The translations under genes and the position numbers were made by a program. From positions 124,001-188,000 of the forward strand of contig JADKCK010000003.1 of assembly GCA_016718845.1 (NCBI GenBank): DNA of 64,000 nucleotides. Reading direction: 5' to 3'. This document shows, piece by piece, positions 36,492-46,515 of this stretch; within the stretch, counting starts at the first letter, position 1; every line of letters begins with the position of its first letter. The DNA comes from Sphingobacteriales bacterium. Lineage in GTDB: Bacteria; Bacteroidota; Bacteroidia; Chitinophagales; UBA2359. The notes beneath the pieces were generated by a model. The model did not search any database and was not told the origin of the DNA. It was given only the letters and a program-made list of their open reading frames with translations.

Positions 36492-37267
36492 CTATAACCA
36501 ACACACGTTGTTGAGGTGTATTTTGGTGTTTAGGGTAATAGGGGTTGCGGTTCGTAGGCTTATGTTGCCTAGGGTGTCGATGCGTAGGGCGTAGGTTTGG
36601 TAATCGGGTTGAGTGCCTAACACAGGTAGGGTAACGGTTTGGCTTGGCTCTAGTCCGGCTACTTGTATTATGGGTATGTTGGTGTATGGCGGTGTGCCGC
36701 TTAATGCGCCTGGTACTATGTTTAGCTCGCCTTTTAGCCACACACGCCCCGTTATGTCGCGCCATATACCCGAGTTGATAAAGCTGCAACCTGCATTGGG
36801 GGACATTAGGTTAAGGTCGAAGGCGGGTGTTGCTTTGTCTTTAAATATTTGCCATGCGGGCGTTAGGTTGCTATAGTATACAGCGTTGGCGGGTAATGCT
36901 CCGCCACCAATAATAAGGGTGCGCAGTTGGCGGGTGTCGTGTGCGGCGGCACTGGCGTAGGTTACGGGGCTTGGTGCTTGGTAGGTAATGCTTGGCTCAA
37001 GGTATAGTGGTGGTCCGCCACCACTGGCGTGCCACCTGGTGTGTACCAAATTTCGGTTTGGTGGTAGATGTAGCCGGGTGTAAGCGTACCGCCTCCGCCC
37101 AATGTGGGCGTAAATTGGCAGCCGCTTAGTATAATACTGGTGGCGGGGTTGCCGTTGGTGAGCCAAGAGCCAAGAGCCGCGAAGCCTTCGCGGTAGCTGT
37201 CTTGTAGCAGGTTAATATCCTCTATCACAAGCGGGTGTCCGCCGTTGTATAGGTTTAGTTTATTCAT
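36492..37267 (-). CDS. Phage tail/fibre-type protein, last gene of the leftward operon (frameshifted)
   Basis: About 257 residues. Start MNKLNLYNGGHPLVIEDINL, LSGCQFTPT and GYIYHQTEIWYTPGG in the first frame; after an indel near 37020 it continues GPPLYLEPSITYQ and DTRQLRTLIIG to NNVCWL. Gly/Thr-rich beta sequence typical of baseplate or fibre proteins in Bacteroidota phages. Its start overlaps the previous stop by 8 bp. Confidence 0.6.
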
Positions 37268-37933
37268 CGGTTGTTGTTACTTTAAATGGTGCTGGATTAA
37301 CGCTTGGGTGCGGGTTATTGGTAATTATTTGGTCAATTTCGGGTTTGGGTTGCTGGTCGCGGTTGTCGTAGCTATTAATTAGTAGGTGGTCGGGCTGTAT
37401 GGTAACGGTTACGGGTGGCGGCGCTTGTTGTTGAGCTATGCAGTCGGTAAATACCAACCTAAACTCCATCTTATCCCAAATAAGGTTCGAGTGGCGGTTA
37501 TCTACCATTTGAGCGGTGCGTAAAAGGGGTTTGAACAGTGCTTGGTTGCTGTAGTTTTCGAGGGTGTAGTATATGGCATCTAACAAATCGAACCTACTTA
37601 GCTTGTTTGTTTGCGTTTTAGCAGGCTGCCCATTGGCAAAAAGTTGTCGGATACATACTCTTGCCCAATCCAAACACTAAGGCTTGCTGTGGCTTGTTGC
37701 AAAAGCGGTTGTTTAGGGTCGGTAAAATAGTCAATATCGCCAAAGTCTATTAGGGCGCACGGAAAAAAGATAGGCAGCTCGCGGTTGGTGCTGTCGTATT
37801 CGGGTGTATCGCCTAGGTATTCGGGTTGGCTATTGTATAGGTCAATCCATTTTAAAGCGGGTAAGGTAGGCTGTGCGGCATTGGGTATTGTTAGTAGCCG
37901 CGCGGCAATGTCGAGGTATATTTGTTTGAGCAT
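37260..37933 (-). CDS. Phage structural protein, unknown (frameshifted)
   Basis: About 223 residues over two frames joined near 37610. N-part MLKQIYLDIAARLLTIPNAA and FFPCALIDFGDIDYFTDPKQ; C-part FDLLDAIYYTLENYSNQALF and WDKMEFRLVFTDCIAQQQ. Real ATG at 37933, reading TGATG with the preceding frame. The pattern resembles tail-completion proteins, without firm assignment. Confidence 0.6.
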
Positions 37934-38043
37934 CAATAGCTGTTTTTGATTTTTAGTAAGGTTTGTCCTAACGGCCTTTCAAACTCTGCGCAGCAATGTT
38001 TTGATTGGTCGTTAACAACCGTAACGCTACCTATTAGCTGGAG
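37934..38043 (-). other. In-frame coding extension after the tape-measure stop
   Basis: 36 codons (LQLIGSVTVVNDQSKHCCAE ... KIKNSY) continue in the same frame after the TAA at 38046 and end in TGATG. There is no start codon. It is either the end of the tape measure cut by a point change, or a small gene with a lost start. Confidence 0.45.
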
Positions 38044-40260
38044 TTAACCAAAAGCTCCGCCATGGTTATTGCTAATGCTATTAGCATTATTGTTAATATT
38101 AGTGGTGTTATTAACTAATGCTGCCGGAGCCTCTATGGTGGGCGACGTAATTTGCGGCGTGGTGGCGTAGGTACTTGCGGGTAGATTAGCGGGCTTTGCG
38201 GCTTTGGTAAGCTCGGTATTGTTTACTATCTCTAAGCCGTTTTGGTTCACCAATATGGTTTTGCCTGTATTGGCTTTGCCTTTGGTGTTTTGCTCCATAT
38301 TGGCTAGTGTTTTTTGGGTGGCTTTTTGTATGGCACTTTGGTTGCCTAATTGCCCTGCAATAGCCGCAAGTGGGTCTTTTAGTTGGTTGGTAGGGGGTGT
38401 TTGGGGTGCAGCAATCGCTTTACCTTTGGTATCTTTTAGCTTTACCGATAACTCTTGTTGTGATTTGGCGTTGTAGCCACCGTTAAACACACCGCTAATA
38501 CCCTTTTTGCAATGTCTTGTATGCCTGCGTAGGCATCTTCAAATCCCTTTTTGATTAGTGCCGGATTAAAGGTAAATGCACCTATTATGGTTTCGCCTAA
38601 GCCCTTAAATATGGGTATGGCAGCTTGCCCAACGGCAATGATGCCCGCAATAACACCCCTAAATGTTTCGGAGCGTTGATATGCAATGTATATAGCACCG
38701 CTTAGTATGGCTATTGCGGCTATTACCAAACCTATTGGGTTTGCAGATAGAGCTGCATTTAGCGCCCACTGTGCGGCGGCTGCTAATTTCAAGGGTAGAT
38801 TAAGGGCTGTATTAGCAATGCCATACGCAACGGTTCGGGCAGTAGCAACAGCGGCACCAATTGCTAATTGCCCAAAGCCTACTAAGGCAGTGGTAATACC
38901 CCCTGCATTAAGGGCAAGTAAAGCAATACCCAATACTCCCGCTCCTACGGCTAATTGGTCGGCATTGGTGCGTACCCAATCTATCATAGGTGCTACAGTG
39001 TTGCCAAAGTTGTTAGCAAACCCTATGGCAACATTAAAGGCTTCGTTTAGTTGGTGCAAGCCCGCTGTTATAATAGGCAAGGCAACATTACCTATTGCTC
39101 GTTTTACGGCATTTAGGTTAGCAAGTGTTTGTCCCCATTCATCGCCCAACGATTTAGACGACTCTACAGCTTTGGCAAACTGCCCTGTACTATTAGTGGT
39201 AAAGTCAATGGTTTTTGCCAGTTCGCCTATGTTTTGGGTCATGGAGTTAACAACCATTCGGGCTTCGTCGTTTAAGCCCAACGAGTCTAAGATTTTAGCT
39301 CGTTGGTCTTCGCGGCTTATGCTGCTTAGTGCCACTTTAAGGTCGGCGATAATAGGCAGCACGCCCCGCATTTTGCCTGTTGCCTTATCAAATACCTCCA
39401 CGCCTAAGCCCTTAAAGGCTTTAACGCGGTCGGTATTGCCAATTGCCTCTACAAAATTCTTTAACCCGGTACTTGCTTGCTCCGACCGCAAGCCCTGTGC
39501 CGTTAGGGTAGGCAAACGAGCCACCAACCTCTTCCAAAGATACCCCTGCGGCGCGAGCCGAGGGTATAATTTGGGGCAGGTAGTTGGCAATGTCTCTAAA
39601 TTCGGCATTACCTTTGTTTAGGGTGGCAAATAAAACATCGTATACGCGGGTAGCATTGTCAATGCCCGACGACTTAATAACGCTAACAGCCGCGCCTGCT
39701 ACGGTTTCTACATCGGTAAAGCCCGCTTTGGCAGCTTTTAGCGTTGGGTCGAGCAGAGCAAGGGCTTGTTTGGTATCATCAATACCCGCACTTACAATTT
39801 TATTAAGGGCAAGTGGAGCATCGCTTAGGTTGGCTAATCCGTTTTTACGGGCAATTTCGGCAACTTGGTTGCCTATATTACGCAACTCGGCTGGTGACTT
39901 TTGCAGAGTAACATTTACCTTTGCCATGCTTTTGTCGAACTCGGCACTTAGGGCGGTGGCATCTTTTAGATATACACCCATAGCTGCCGCGCCTGCTACG
40001 GCTTGGGCAAGCGGGTTGGTAACTACCCTACGCAAGCCGTCGAGCTGCGGTATTTCGTCGGCAAGGTTGTTAAAGTTTTTCTTAAACCCCGCCCTAATGC
40101 CGTGGAGTTTATTTGCAGCCCCCACTGCAAAGGCATTAAACTTAGCTTCGGCTTTGCCAACGCCTGCCTCCATACCCGCAAGTTTTTGCTGTATGGTTTT
40201 TAGGGCGGCGGTAATTTGGTTGTCGGCAACCTTAAAACTCCAACTTGTTAGGTTTTTCAT
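38044..40260 (-). CDS. Tail tape-measure protein (frameshifted)
   Basis: About 735 residues over three frames joined near 39480 and 38480. N-terminal coiled/helical part (MKNLTSWSFKVADNQITAAL), a TP901-type region (LSAEFDKSMAKVNVTLQKSP; GFTDVETVAGAAVSVIKSSG), and hydrophobic helices around 38640-38960 (AAAAQWALNAALSANPIGLV). The C-terminal Asn/Ala/Thr-rich tail ends ISNNHGGAFG. It sets tail length and passes through the tube. Unusually, it lies on the strand opposite the tube and sheath genes. Confidence 0.85.
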
Positions 40261-40262
40261 TG

Positions 40263-40490
40263 TTATTGTTGTGTCAAGGGGGTTATGTCGGTAATTTGGT
40301 AGTTGGCATTGGCGTTAACTGTTGCTCCGAGCAAATCGGGTACGCCTACTAGTATACCCATTTCAAACATGGCTGCTTGTGTCCATTGATATAGGCGTGT
40401 TGTGCCGTCAAAATTTACAACCATTGTTATCATATAGCCTTCATCGGCAATAGAGCTACCGCCGCTTATGTGTACAATACTGCCTGTCAT
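40263..40490 (-). CDS. Small phage protein upstream of the tape measure
   Basis: 75 residues, intact: MTGSIVHISGGSSIADEGYM, then beta-rich sequence. Starts within the gpG stop (ATGA-type overlap), two bases before the tape measure. Unknown, probably a tail or head-tail component. Confidence 0.6.
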   Translation of the reverse strand: MTGSIVHISGGSSIADEGYMITMVVNFDGTTRLYQWTQAAMFEMGILVGVPDLLGATVNANANYQITDITPLTQQ

Positions 40491-40996
40491 AGTATGTTGT
40501 TTAGCTCGTTTAGTATATGGTCGTCAATTTCGTTGTCTAGGGTTTGGCTATTGCCTATAAATTTGCGTTGTGGTATAGTTATGTGTATTTGCTTTGCTAA
40601 GGCTGCACCTTTCCAAGCCTCGTTGGTTTTTTCGGAGGCGTAGTATTTTGCCCAAAAAAACTTACGCTGCTTTGGCGTAGGCGTTTGGGTAATGGTGCCG
40701 CCCTCGTTGTGTATTTGGGCGTACTTTTTGTATGTACCCACAGTTACATTATCTTCGGTTACTTTGGTTGTTCTTATCGAGCGCCGCAAATTGCCCGATT
40801 TACTTAAAATACCATCGGTTGTGCCGTCTTTGCGTTTTTTCCATGGCTCAAGGCTTTTGTCCAAAAAGCCCTGCCGTCTAAAGTTGTCCTTAAAAAAACG
40901 CACCCCTATACCACCTATGGCTATGGGCAGTTGTTTTTTAAACTGCTTAAACTCGCTAAGTATTTGAGCTATGTTTTTTTGGTGTTTTATTGGCAT
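40487..40996 (-). CDS. Virion morphogenesis protein, Mu gpG-like
   Basis: 169 residues from ATG 40996. GVRFFKDNFRRQGFLD, PWKKRKDG and SKSGNLRRSIRTT, with YAQIHNEGGTI, are the conserved features of the phage virion morphogenesis (gpG/tail-completion) family. Intact. Follows MuF in Mu as well. Confidence 0.82.
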   Translation of the reverse strand: MPIKHQKNIAQILSEFKQFKKQLPIAIGGIGVRFFKDNFRRQGFLDKSLEPWKKRKDGTTDGILSKSGNLRRSIRTTKVTEDNVTVGTYKKYAQIHNEGGTITQTPTPKQRKFFWAKYYASEKTNEAWKGAALAKQIHITIPQRKFIGNSQTLDNEIDDHILNELNNIL

Positions 40997-41031
40997 TATC
41001 AATAATAAATTATGTTGTTTTGGGCAAAAGA

Positions 41032-41063
41032 TTTGGTGTTTTCAAAAAGTAGCTGTATCTTTG
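41032..41063 (+). promoter_or_regulatory. Rightward promoter inside the leftward late operon
   Basis: TTTG (41032-41035), a 20-bp spacer and TAtcTTTG (41056-41063), a textbook Bacteroidota promoter on the strand opposite the structural genes. It is followed by a terminator within 65 bp. Confidence 0.75.
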
Positions 41064-41069
41064 CGGCGG

Positions 41070-41127
41070 TGCTTCCGTTGAAGTACCTCCACCCCCGTTA
41101 AGTAGCAGTACTTGGCGGGGTTTTTTT
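41070..41127 (+). ncRNA. Candidate small RNA, about 58 nt
   Basis: Begins about 7 nt after the -7 box and ends in a terminator: ccccgttaagta with tacttggcgggg (full pairing with two G-U pairs, loop gcag) and TTTTTTT at 41121-41127. No start codon with an open frame. It ends on the stop codon of the MuF-linked toxin gene, so it would be antisense to the region just behind that gene. Confidence 0.6.
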
Positions 41128-41647
41128 ATTTGCCTGTAGGTATTTTATCTATAAAAATACCGCTTTCTATATCGGCTCTTGTAAGCTCTACTAAATTGCC
41201 GTTGGCAAATAGTAAGGCTAATTTTTGTGCTCTTTTGTTAGTGGTGTCGTTTTTTACAATCGCGGTGTAAATCGCTAAGGTAAGCTCTTCTTTTTTGTAT
41301 TCGCTGGGTATAACAATTAATATGCGCGAACATTGCTGTTTGCCGCTTTTAATTCCATTTTGCACCCCTGTTTTAATATTGCCGTCTATTCGCTTAAACT
41401 CCCATGCTACCCCATTGCGGGTTGCATCGGGGGTTTTTTGCCCTTGTATTACGGGTAGTAGCTCAATAGCCTCGCCCATTGCCGCTAATTGGTTAGCTAC
41501 CACAAGGTTGTCTGCCATTTCGCTTCTGCCATGCTCCTTATGCACCACCACATAGCCGCCGCTTGTGCTGTCAAAGTGTTTTTTATCCCACTCGCCATTA
41601 TTATAGCGGTATTTGTAGTTAGCTCCATGCACAAGGTGATGCAATAG
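41126..41647 (-). CDS. Nuclease-toxin domain in frame behind MuF (CdiA_C-like)
   Basis: About 173 codons, same frame as MuF and separated from it by one TAG (41650-41648). ANQLAAMGEAIELLPVIQ, then KTPDATRNGVAWEFKRIDG: an Asp and an E-x-K that fit a PD-(D/E)xK active site, then NGIKSGKQQCSRILIVIP. This is the pattern of CdiA C-terminal tRNA-nuclease domains. MuF proteins of temperate phages are known to carry such C-terminal toxins. The only own start would be TTG at 41644 without a ribosome site, so readthrough or a mutated sense codon is likely. No immunity gene is recognised next to it. Confidence 0.7.
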   Translation of the reverse strand, partial: LLHHLVHGANYKYRYNNGEWDKKHFDSTSGGYVVVHKEHGRSEMADNLVVANQLAAMGEAIELLPVIQGQKTPDATRNGVAWEFKRIDGNIKTGVQNGIKSGKQQCSRILIVIPSEYKKEELTLAIYTAIVKNDTTNKRAQKLALLFANGNLVELTRADIESGIFIDKIPTGK

Positions 41648-42307
41648 CTACATGTCGGTATCGCCCATGCCCTCGAAATAGGGGTGTTGCTCATCAAACC
41701 ATTGGGCGCTTTTGCCCGGGTTTTTGGCAAACAAAGCCCGTTGTTTGCCTTTGGGCAGCACCTCGGCATTATCGGCGTGTCGTTGGGCTTTGGCGCTATC
41801 CATTAGTCTATCGGCTTTTTTAGCTTCGCTTTCCGTTACCTGCGTTACATCGCAACGGCAACGCCAACCGTTTGGCGGGTAATAGGTATCCCAAAACGGA
41901 GCGTCAATAGCCACCACCATACCATCTAATAGGTTATGCGATTCGCGCACCCGCTCGTCGCCGGCGGTGCTGTATTTTAGGTACGGAAACACCTGTTTGT
42001 CTTTTTGGTATCGGGTCCATTGGGCTGCCATCTCGCCCGATGCTATGGCGTGGTTATATTCTGTTTCGAGCCACGTATTATTAAACCGCTCGTGTATGGG
42101 TTTGGTGTCCTGCATAAAGCGGTTAAAGTCTTTCGGTTCGCCTTTATCGTCCAGTAATAACGCGTTCATCTCTACTAATTGCAATGCGTTTTTTGCGCCC
42201 GAAAAAAAGAACACATTGTTGCGTACATAAGCCAAATGTTCGTGGTCGGGGGTGTTGTAATCAACCTTATTAAAATCAATACCCCAACCCTTTGGGCGCC
42301 CGCCCAC
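41648..42307 (-). CDS. MuF head morphogenesis protein
   Basis: About 219 residues are in this frame; the helical N-terminus (LNELHKKAALLVQEQTNSAD) is in the portal frame just upstream, shifted near 42300. Typical features: NTPDHEHLAYVRNNVFFFSG, WLETEYNHAIASGEMAAQW, DERVRESHNLLDGMVV and the signature PPNGWRCRC. It helps head assembly or DNA exit and may be packaged in the head. A TAG stop is followed in frame by a toxin domain. Confidence 0.85.
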   Translation of the reverse strand: MGGRPKGWGIDFNKVDYNTPDHEHLAYVRNNVFFFSGAKNALQLVEMNALLLDDKGEPKDFNRFMQDTKPIHERFNNTWLETEYNHAIASGEMAAQWTRYQKDKQVFPYLKYSTAGDERVRESHNLLDGMVVAIDAPFWDTYYPPNGWRCRCDVTQVTESEAKKADRLMDSAKAQRHADNAEVLPKGKQRALFAKNPGKSAQWFDEQHPYFEGMGDTDM

Positions 42308-43694
42308 AAAAAGTTACTCACCTCTATATATAGTTCTTCGGCTAGTTTTTTATCGGCACTGTTGGTTTGCTCTTGCACCAACAGTGCCGCTTTTTTGTGC
42401 AGCTCGTTTAGCTTTTGCTCATTAAAGGCAAGTTGTACCAAATAGGTAGGTTCGTGAACCGATAAGTGCGTATGCGATTGGCAACAGCTATATAAAGCAT
42501 CTATGCTAAGGCTTAGTTGCGATGGGTTAGGTTTTTTTTTTACCGCATTGGTAGTAGCCAAAGGCACACCAAAGGTTTTTTCTACATAATGTGTGTCTAC
42601 TGCTGCTATATTATTGTGTATACCCAACACAATATCCAAACGCTCTTTGGGTGTAAGGTTTTGTGTTTCGGGGTACTCAAAACTGCCGCCTTCTACCTTA
42701 TACCCGTGTATAGCCAATAGCGGTATTAACTGTTCGTTAAGCAGGGTTGTTATCCAAATCTTGTCTGCAAGGCTCAATCGCTCTTCTACCCTTTCGTGAA
42801 CTTCGCCTTGCGATCGGCTGCTACCATCGCCGGTAGTCATGGTTTGCCCTAGTATCAGCACAGCAAGCTCTTCGTTCATAGACTTGCGCATTTCGTTGTA
42901 GGTGTTGGTGCTATTTGCGCTAGCTCCACCCGCCGTACTCAAATCTACATCAGCCTCCTTTGGTACAATTAAGTGTCCGTCTGGACCTAACTCGCGCAAG
43001 CTGCGGTCGAGCTGCTGCCTTGTTTGTGGGTCGTAGGCGTTGTACTTAGCCACTATAATAGGGCTACCAAAGCGTTGGTTATAGCTTGCCCAATCGCCCA
43101 GTGCATCTTTTTTCTGATGGCAAGATGGGCGGCTACGCCCAACAATCCTAATTGGGTGCGTCCGTTTATTAGCAGTAGGTAGTTATTGTATGGGGTGTTG
43201 TTTATGTCTATTGTGTTAGATGCATCACCCTGTTGTATGGTAACACACTCCCATTGTGGTATGGTATTTTGGCGGGGTATTAGCACCGCCTTATCAATAC
43301 CCCCTTTGCCGGGTAGTAACTCAATAAGGCTATACCCCCAAAACAGGGCATTCATGGCTTCGGTTAATATTAACTGAAACCATGATTTTTTTATCACCTC
43401 AATATCTACATCGCTGTCTATTTCGCCCTTAGCGTCCACAAAGGTTACTCTGGTGTTGGTGATATTGCATATCCGTTTTTCCATCAACGAGAACAAATAC
43501 GCATCTAACAATTGCTCGTTGTAAATCTCGATAAGCGGCACCCAATTGGGGTTTTCGCGCGATTCGGCGGAGCGTATAGCCGCTCGCCATCGTTTAATAT
43601 CAACGCCATCGCGCCGTACAAGTGGGTAGCTGTCTATTTTGTAAAATGCCGAGTTTTTGTTGGCATTGGTTGGATTTTTGGTTTGTTTTGCCAT
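42308..43694 (-). CDS. Portal protein, DUF935 / Mu gp29-like (frameshifted)
   Basis: About 460 codons in two frames joined near 43060. N-part: YPLVRRDGVDIKRWRAAIRS, WFQLILTEAMNALFWGYSLI. C-part: AKYNAYDPQTRQQLDRSLRE, MNEELAVLILGQTMTTGDGS, VHERVEERLSLADKIWITTL, all typical of DUF935. It forms the ring through which DNA is packaged. The last ~50 codons probably belong to MuF; no stop separates the two here, so either a fusion or an indel hides the boundary. Confidence 0.82.
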
Positions 43695-43873
43695 TTTAGT
43701 TTTTTGCCGTTTTTTTTGGCAATTTTGCGGGTCTTTTTAAAAGTGGTATTGCGTGTCGGGTAAAAACAGATCTCGTCATTCAAACAGTACTTAAACAGCT
43801 TAAAATCGATTTTGCTATTACTAGCACAGCTAATATGCTTACCAACGAGTATTGTGGTATGCTTGGCTGCCAA
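43634..43873 (-). CDS. Small basic ORF between the gp36-like gene and the portal
   Basis: Up to 79 residues, MAAKHTTILVGKHISCASNS, then very Lys-rich. Overlaps the portal start by 60 bp and the gp36-like end by 35 bp. It fills an otherwise empty 144-bp gap. Weak support. Confidence 0.3.
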   Translation of the reverse strand: MAAKHTTILVGKHISCASNSKIDFKLFKYCLNDEICFYPTRNTTFKKTRKIAKKNGKKLKWQNKPKIQPMPTKTRHFTK

Positions 43874-44540
43874 AAAGTATATACCTATGGTCGTTGGCGG
43901 TGTCGAATGTAACGCTGGTGTATTTTGGTAGTTCGGGGTTAACTTTTTCTGCCTGCACCCCTTCTAGCCATTTAATGGCTCGTTGATACGCCAACGCCCT
44001 TACTTCGGGCATGTTACGCGCATTAACGCGCATTGATAGGTGATAAATAACCATGTTTTTAAAGTGTAGCGTTACAATAGGGTTGCGGGGGTCTTTAGGT
44101 ATCCATAAGTCTACGGTTCGTGTCCAGCCTGGTTGCAGTGGTGGTGTGCCTGCCAATGTACCGCCCGATGTGTTTTGGTAAGTACCTGTGCTGGTAGTGC
44201 CGTCACTATAGTATACAACGGTATTTGCAGCGTAACTTTCGGTATTGCTCCATATAGGTGGTGGCATATCGCCCGCCACCTGAATGGTTGCGGTGTAGAT
44301 AACTCCGTTATTGATAATGGGGTTTATAACGGCGCTGCCGGGTGCGTAGCCCGTAAAGGCGTTCCATGTTTCGATGAGCGAAAATACCTTTTGGCAATCG
44401 TAGCGGGCGTTTAGGTAGCTTGTCATTTCGGCTACCACTGCTTGTTCTATTTGGGTGATAAGGGCGGTATCGCCCTCAATGGTCAAATCTAATATTTGCT
44501 CTTGTATTAGTGCTTTGTATTCGGTGGGTAGTATAAACAT
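43839..44540 (-). CDS. DUF1320 / Mu gp36-like head protein with an inserted domain
   Basis: 233 residues, intact. The ends match DUF1320: ALITQIEQAVVAEMTSYLNA, then HFKNMVIYHLSMRVNARNMP and QRAIKWLEGVQAEKVNPELP. In the middle (~85-145) lies a module of the type W-x-Y-x-V-x-Y (IWSNTESYAANTVVYYSDGT ... PGWTRTVD) like chitin-binding type 3/CBM5 modules. Probably a head-tail connector with a decorating domain. Confidence 0.75.
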   Translation of the reverse strand: MFILPTEYKALIQEQILDLTIEGDTALITQIEQAVVAEMTSYLNARYDCQKVFSLIETWNAFTGYAPGSAVINPIINNGVIYTATIQVAGDMPPPIWSNTESYAANTVVYYSDGTTSTGTYQNTSGGTLAGTPPLQPGWTRTVDLWIPKDPRNPIVTLHFKNMVIYHLSMRVNARNMPEVRALAYQRAIKWLEGVQAEKVNPELPKYTSVTFDTANDHRYILFGSQAYHNTRW

Positions 44541-44541
44541 G

Positions 44542-46062
44542 TTAGTAGTATTTGCTTGTGTTTTGTTTTTTCTTAACTATACTAATAGCATTGGTATAGT
44601 TGAGTGTGCTGTTTTTAAGCAGAAATATAGCCCCCTCTAAGGCATCAATCCCGTCCACCTGTGTTTTGCGTGGTGGGTTAAATGCTAGCAACTGGGCTAT
44701 TAGGTTTATGGTATGTCGGTTTTCTTTTTCGGCTTCGTTAAAAAACACCTTACCCGACTCGAAGTGCGATGTAAAGCGCCAACAGGCGCTGTTCTTTTTT
44801 GGGCTTGGCTCGTTTGTCGGCTGCAATGGGTAACGTAGGTAGGTTGTTGTTTTTGGCATAATCGGCATAATACCTATCCATGTTAGTTTTTTGATAAAAT
44901 ACCGCCTCCATAAAATGCCGCGATGCTATTTGCTTTTGTTGGCAATAAGCGTCTACTTCGTAGTGCCAGCGTATCATATCGTTAATAGCCGCTTGGTCGC
45001 AAAAGGTTTTGATAATATGAAACTCGTTGTTTTTGTAACCCACCAACACAATAGCCTTGCTGTCTCCTTTTTCCGAAAAAGAAGGGTCGCAATAGCTGAT
45101 GATAACCGGATAGTCGTGCAGCTTAGACATTGCCTTGTATTGTATGTACTCGGGCTTAAAGTGCTTGCCGCTGCGTATGGGGTTGTTAAAGTACTCGCTG
45201 CGATACTATATACCCTACCGACTGTATCATATATTGGCATTCGTCGGGGGTAAATCGTTGGCTCCACGAGGGTTTGCCCTCGTGGTCGAGTATATTTACG
45301 CGACGATGATAAGCAGGCATACCCTCGGCTTTTAGCTGGTGGGCTTTTTTTACAGCCCTACCAATTAAGCTGTGCTCTGCATAATTGTTCTGCACAAAAT
45401 AAATCGCCCGTTGCCACTAATTGACTGTGCCAGAAATAAAAGCTTAGTAGCCAATCCCAAGCCTTGTCGCGGGCGGCATTTTCCACAATTCGTCATCGTC
45501 AATATCGTCCACTATTATTAAGTCGGGGCGTATGGCATCGTTGCGCAAGCCCCGTGGCGATTGCCCCCTGCCTAATGCCACAAAATTAACCCCTGTGGTA
45601 GTTAGTATATCGCCACTCGTCCAGTGGTTAATCGACCTAATCTCCAAAATCGGCTATCAGGCGCGGGTTACTTTCTAGGTTCTTTTTGATTGGCTCTAAT
45701 AGTTTTTCGGCGGCATCGTAAGATTTGGATACCAGTACTACCGTACTGGCTTCTTTTTTTAGCGCCAGCATCAATGCCAACATCCACATTGTCGACGACT
45801 TAGCGTGATCCCTTGCCCACTCAATAGCCGCAAAGCAACGCGGGTGCTTAAGTAGGTAGTTGGTTACGCCTATATGAAAATCGGCTAATGGTGCCGATGC
45901 GTAGCGAAAATAATAGGCGATAAAAGCTCCGTAGTTACTTAGTAGCTTGGCTATTCTTTTTTGCTTATCAACGATATTTTCGTTTTGGACAGGCAATGTA
46001 TCGGCAACTATGCTTTTGGCTGCCTGTCTGTATTGGTCTAATAGTCGTCTGTTTTTACTCAT
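44542..46062 (-). CDS. Terminase large subunit (broken by several frameshifts)
   Basis: About 505 codons across at least five frame segments. Walker A-like IEWARDHAKSSTM, then DLIIVDDIDDDE (Walker B), RFTPDECQYMIQSVGYIVSQ, and the nuclease domain with ISYCDPSFSEKGD and VDGIDALEGAI as metal-binding acids. It packages DNA and cuts it at the headful. The order TerS-TerL-gp36-portal-MuF follows Mu in content. Broken as written; a real virion could not be made without it. Confidence 0.82.
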
Positions 46063-46502
46063 GTTCCCAGTCTTTTTGCTGTCGCCTCTAAGAAATTGCT
46101 TTGTACGCGGTGTAATGTTTCCAAAAACGCCTTGTCGGTTTCGCCCTTGGCGTACTGTAGTAGCTCGGTGGCTACCGTTACGTACATCGTAAAATCGTAG
46201 GAGCGGTTTTGGGCTTGTATAGCCCTTGTTAGTTTCGCAATGCCGTCAATCTCTTGGTTGTCTAGTGGGCGAAGCTCTGATTTGGCTACGTTGAGTATAT
46301 CATTGATGCACTCATGTAGTCTTGTAATCACCTGTTTGGGTGTGCTAATGTTAGCTACCTTTACAGCATCCCAATTACCCTCTTCTATCCACGTAGCAAG
46401 TGTTCGGGCTTGTATGCCCAACTGAACAGCCACCTCTTCTTTTTTTAGTCCTGTTTCGGTATATAGTACTTTAGCTACTTTTTTCTCTTGCGTTTTAGCC
46501 AT
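46059..46502 (-). CDS. Terminase small subunit-like HTH protein (Mu gp27 / DUF1804 type)
   Basis: 147 residues, intact. N-terminal HTH (TGLKKEEVAVQLGIQARTLATW), then helices (ILNVAKSELRPLDNQEIDGI). First gene of the leftward late operon; overlaps TerL by 4 bp. It would recognise phage ends for packaging. Confidence 0.75.
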   Translation of the reverse strand: MAKTQEKKVAKVLYTETGLKKEEVAVQLGIQARTLATWIEEGNWDAVKVANISTPKQVITRLHECINDILNVAKSELRPLDNQEIDGIAKLTRAIQAQNRSYDFTMYVTVATELLQYAKGETDKAFLETLHRVQSNFLEATAKRLGT

Positions 46503-46515
46503 AATTGTGTTTTAT

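Noticed and set aside
38686..39621. 311-aa plus-strand ORF
   Set aside because: Antisense of the tape-measure gene; composition is its mirror image.
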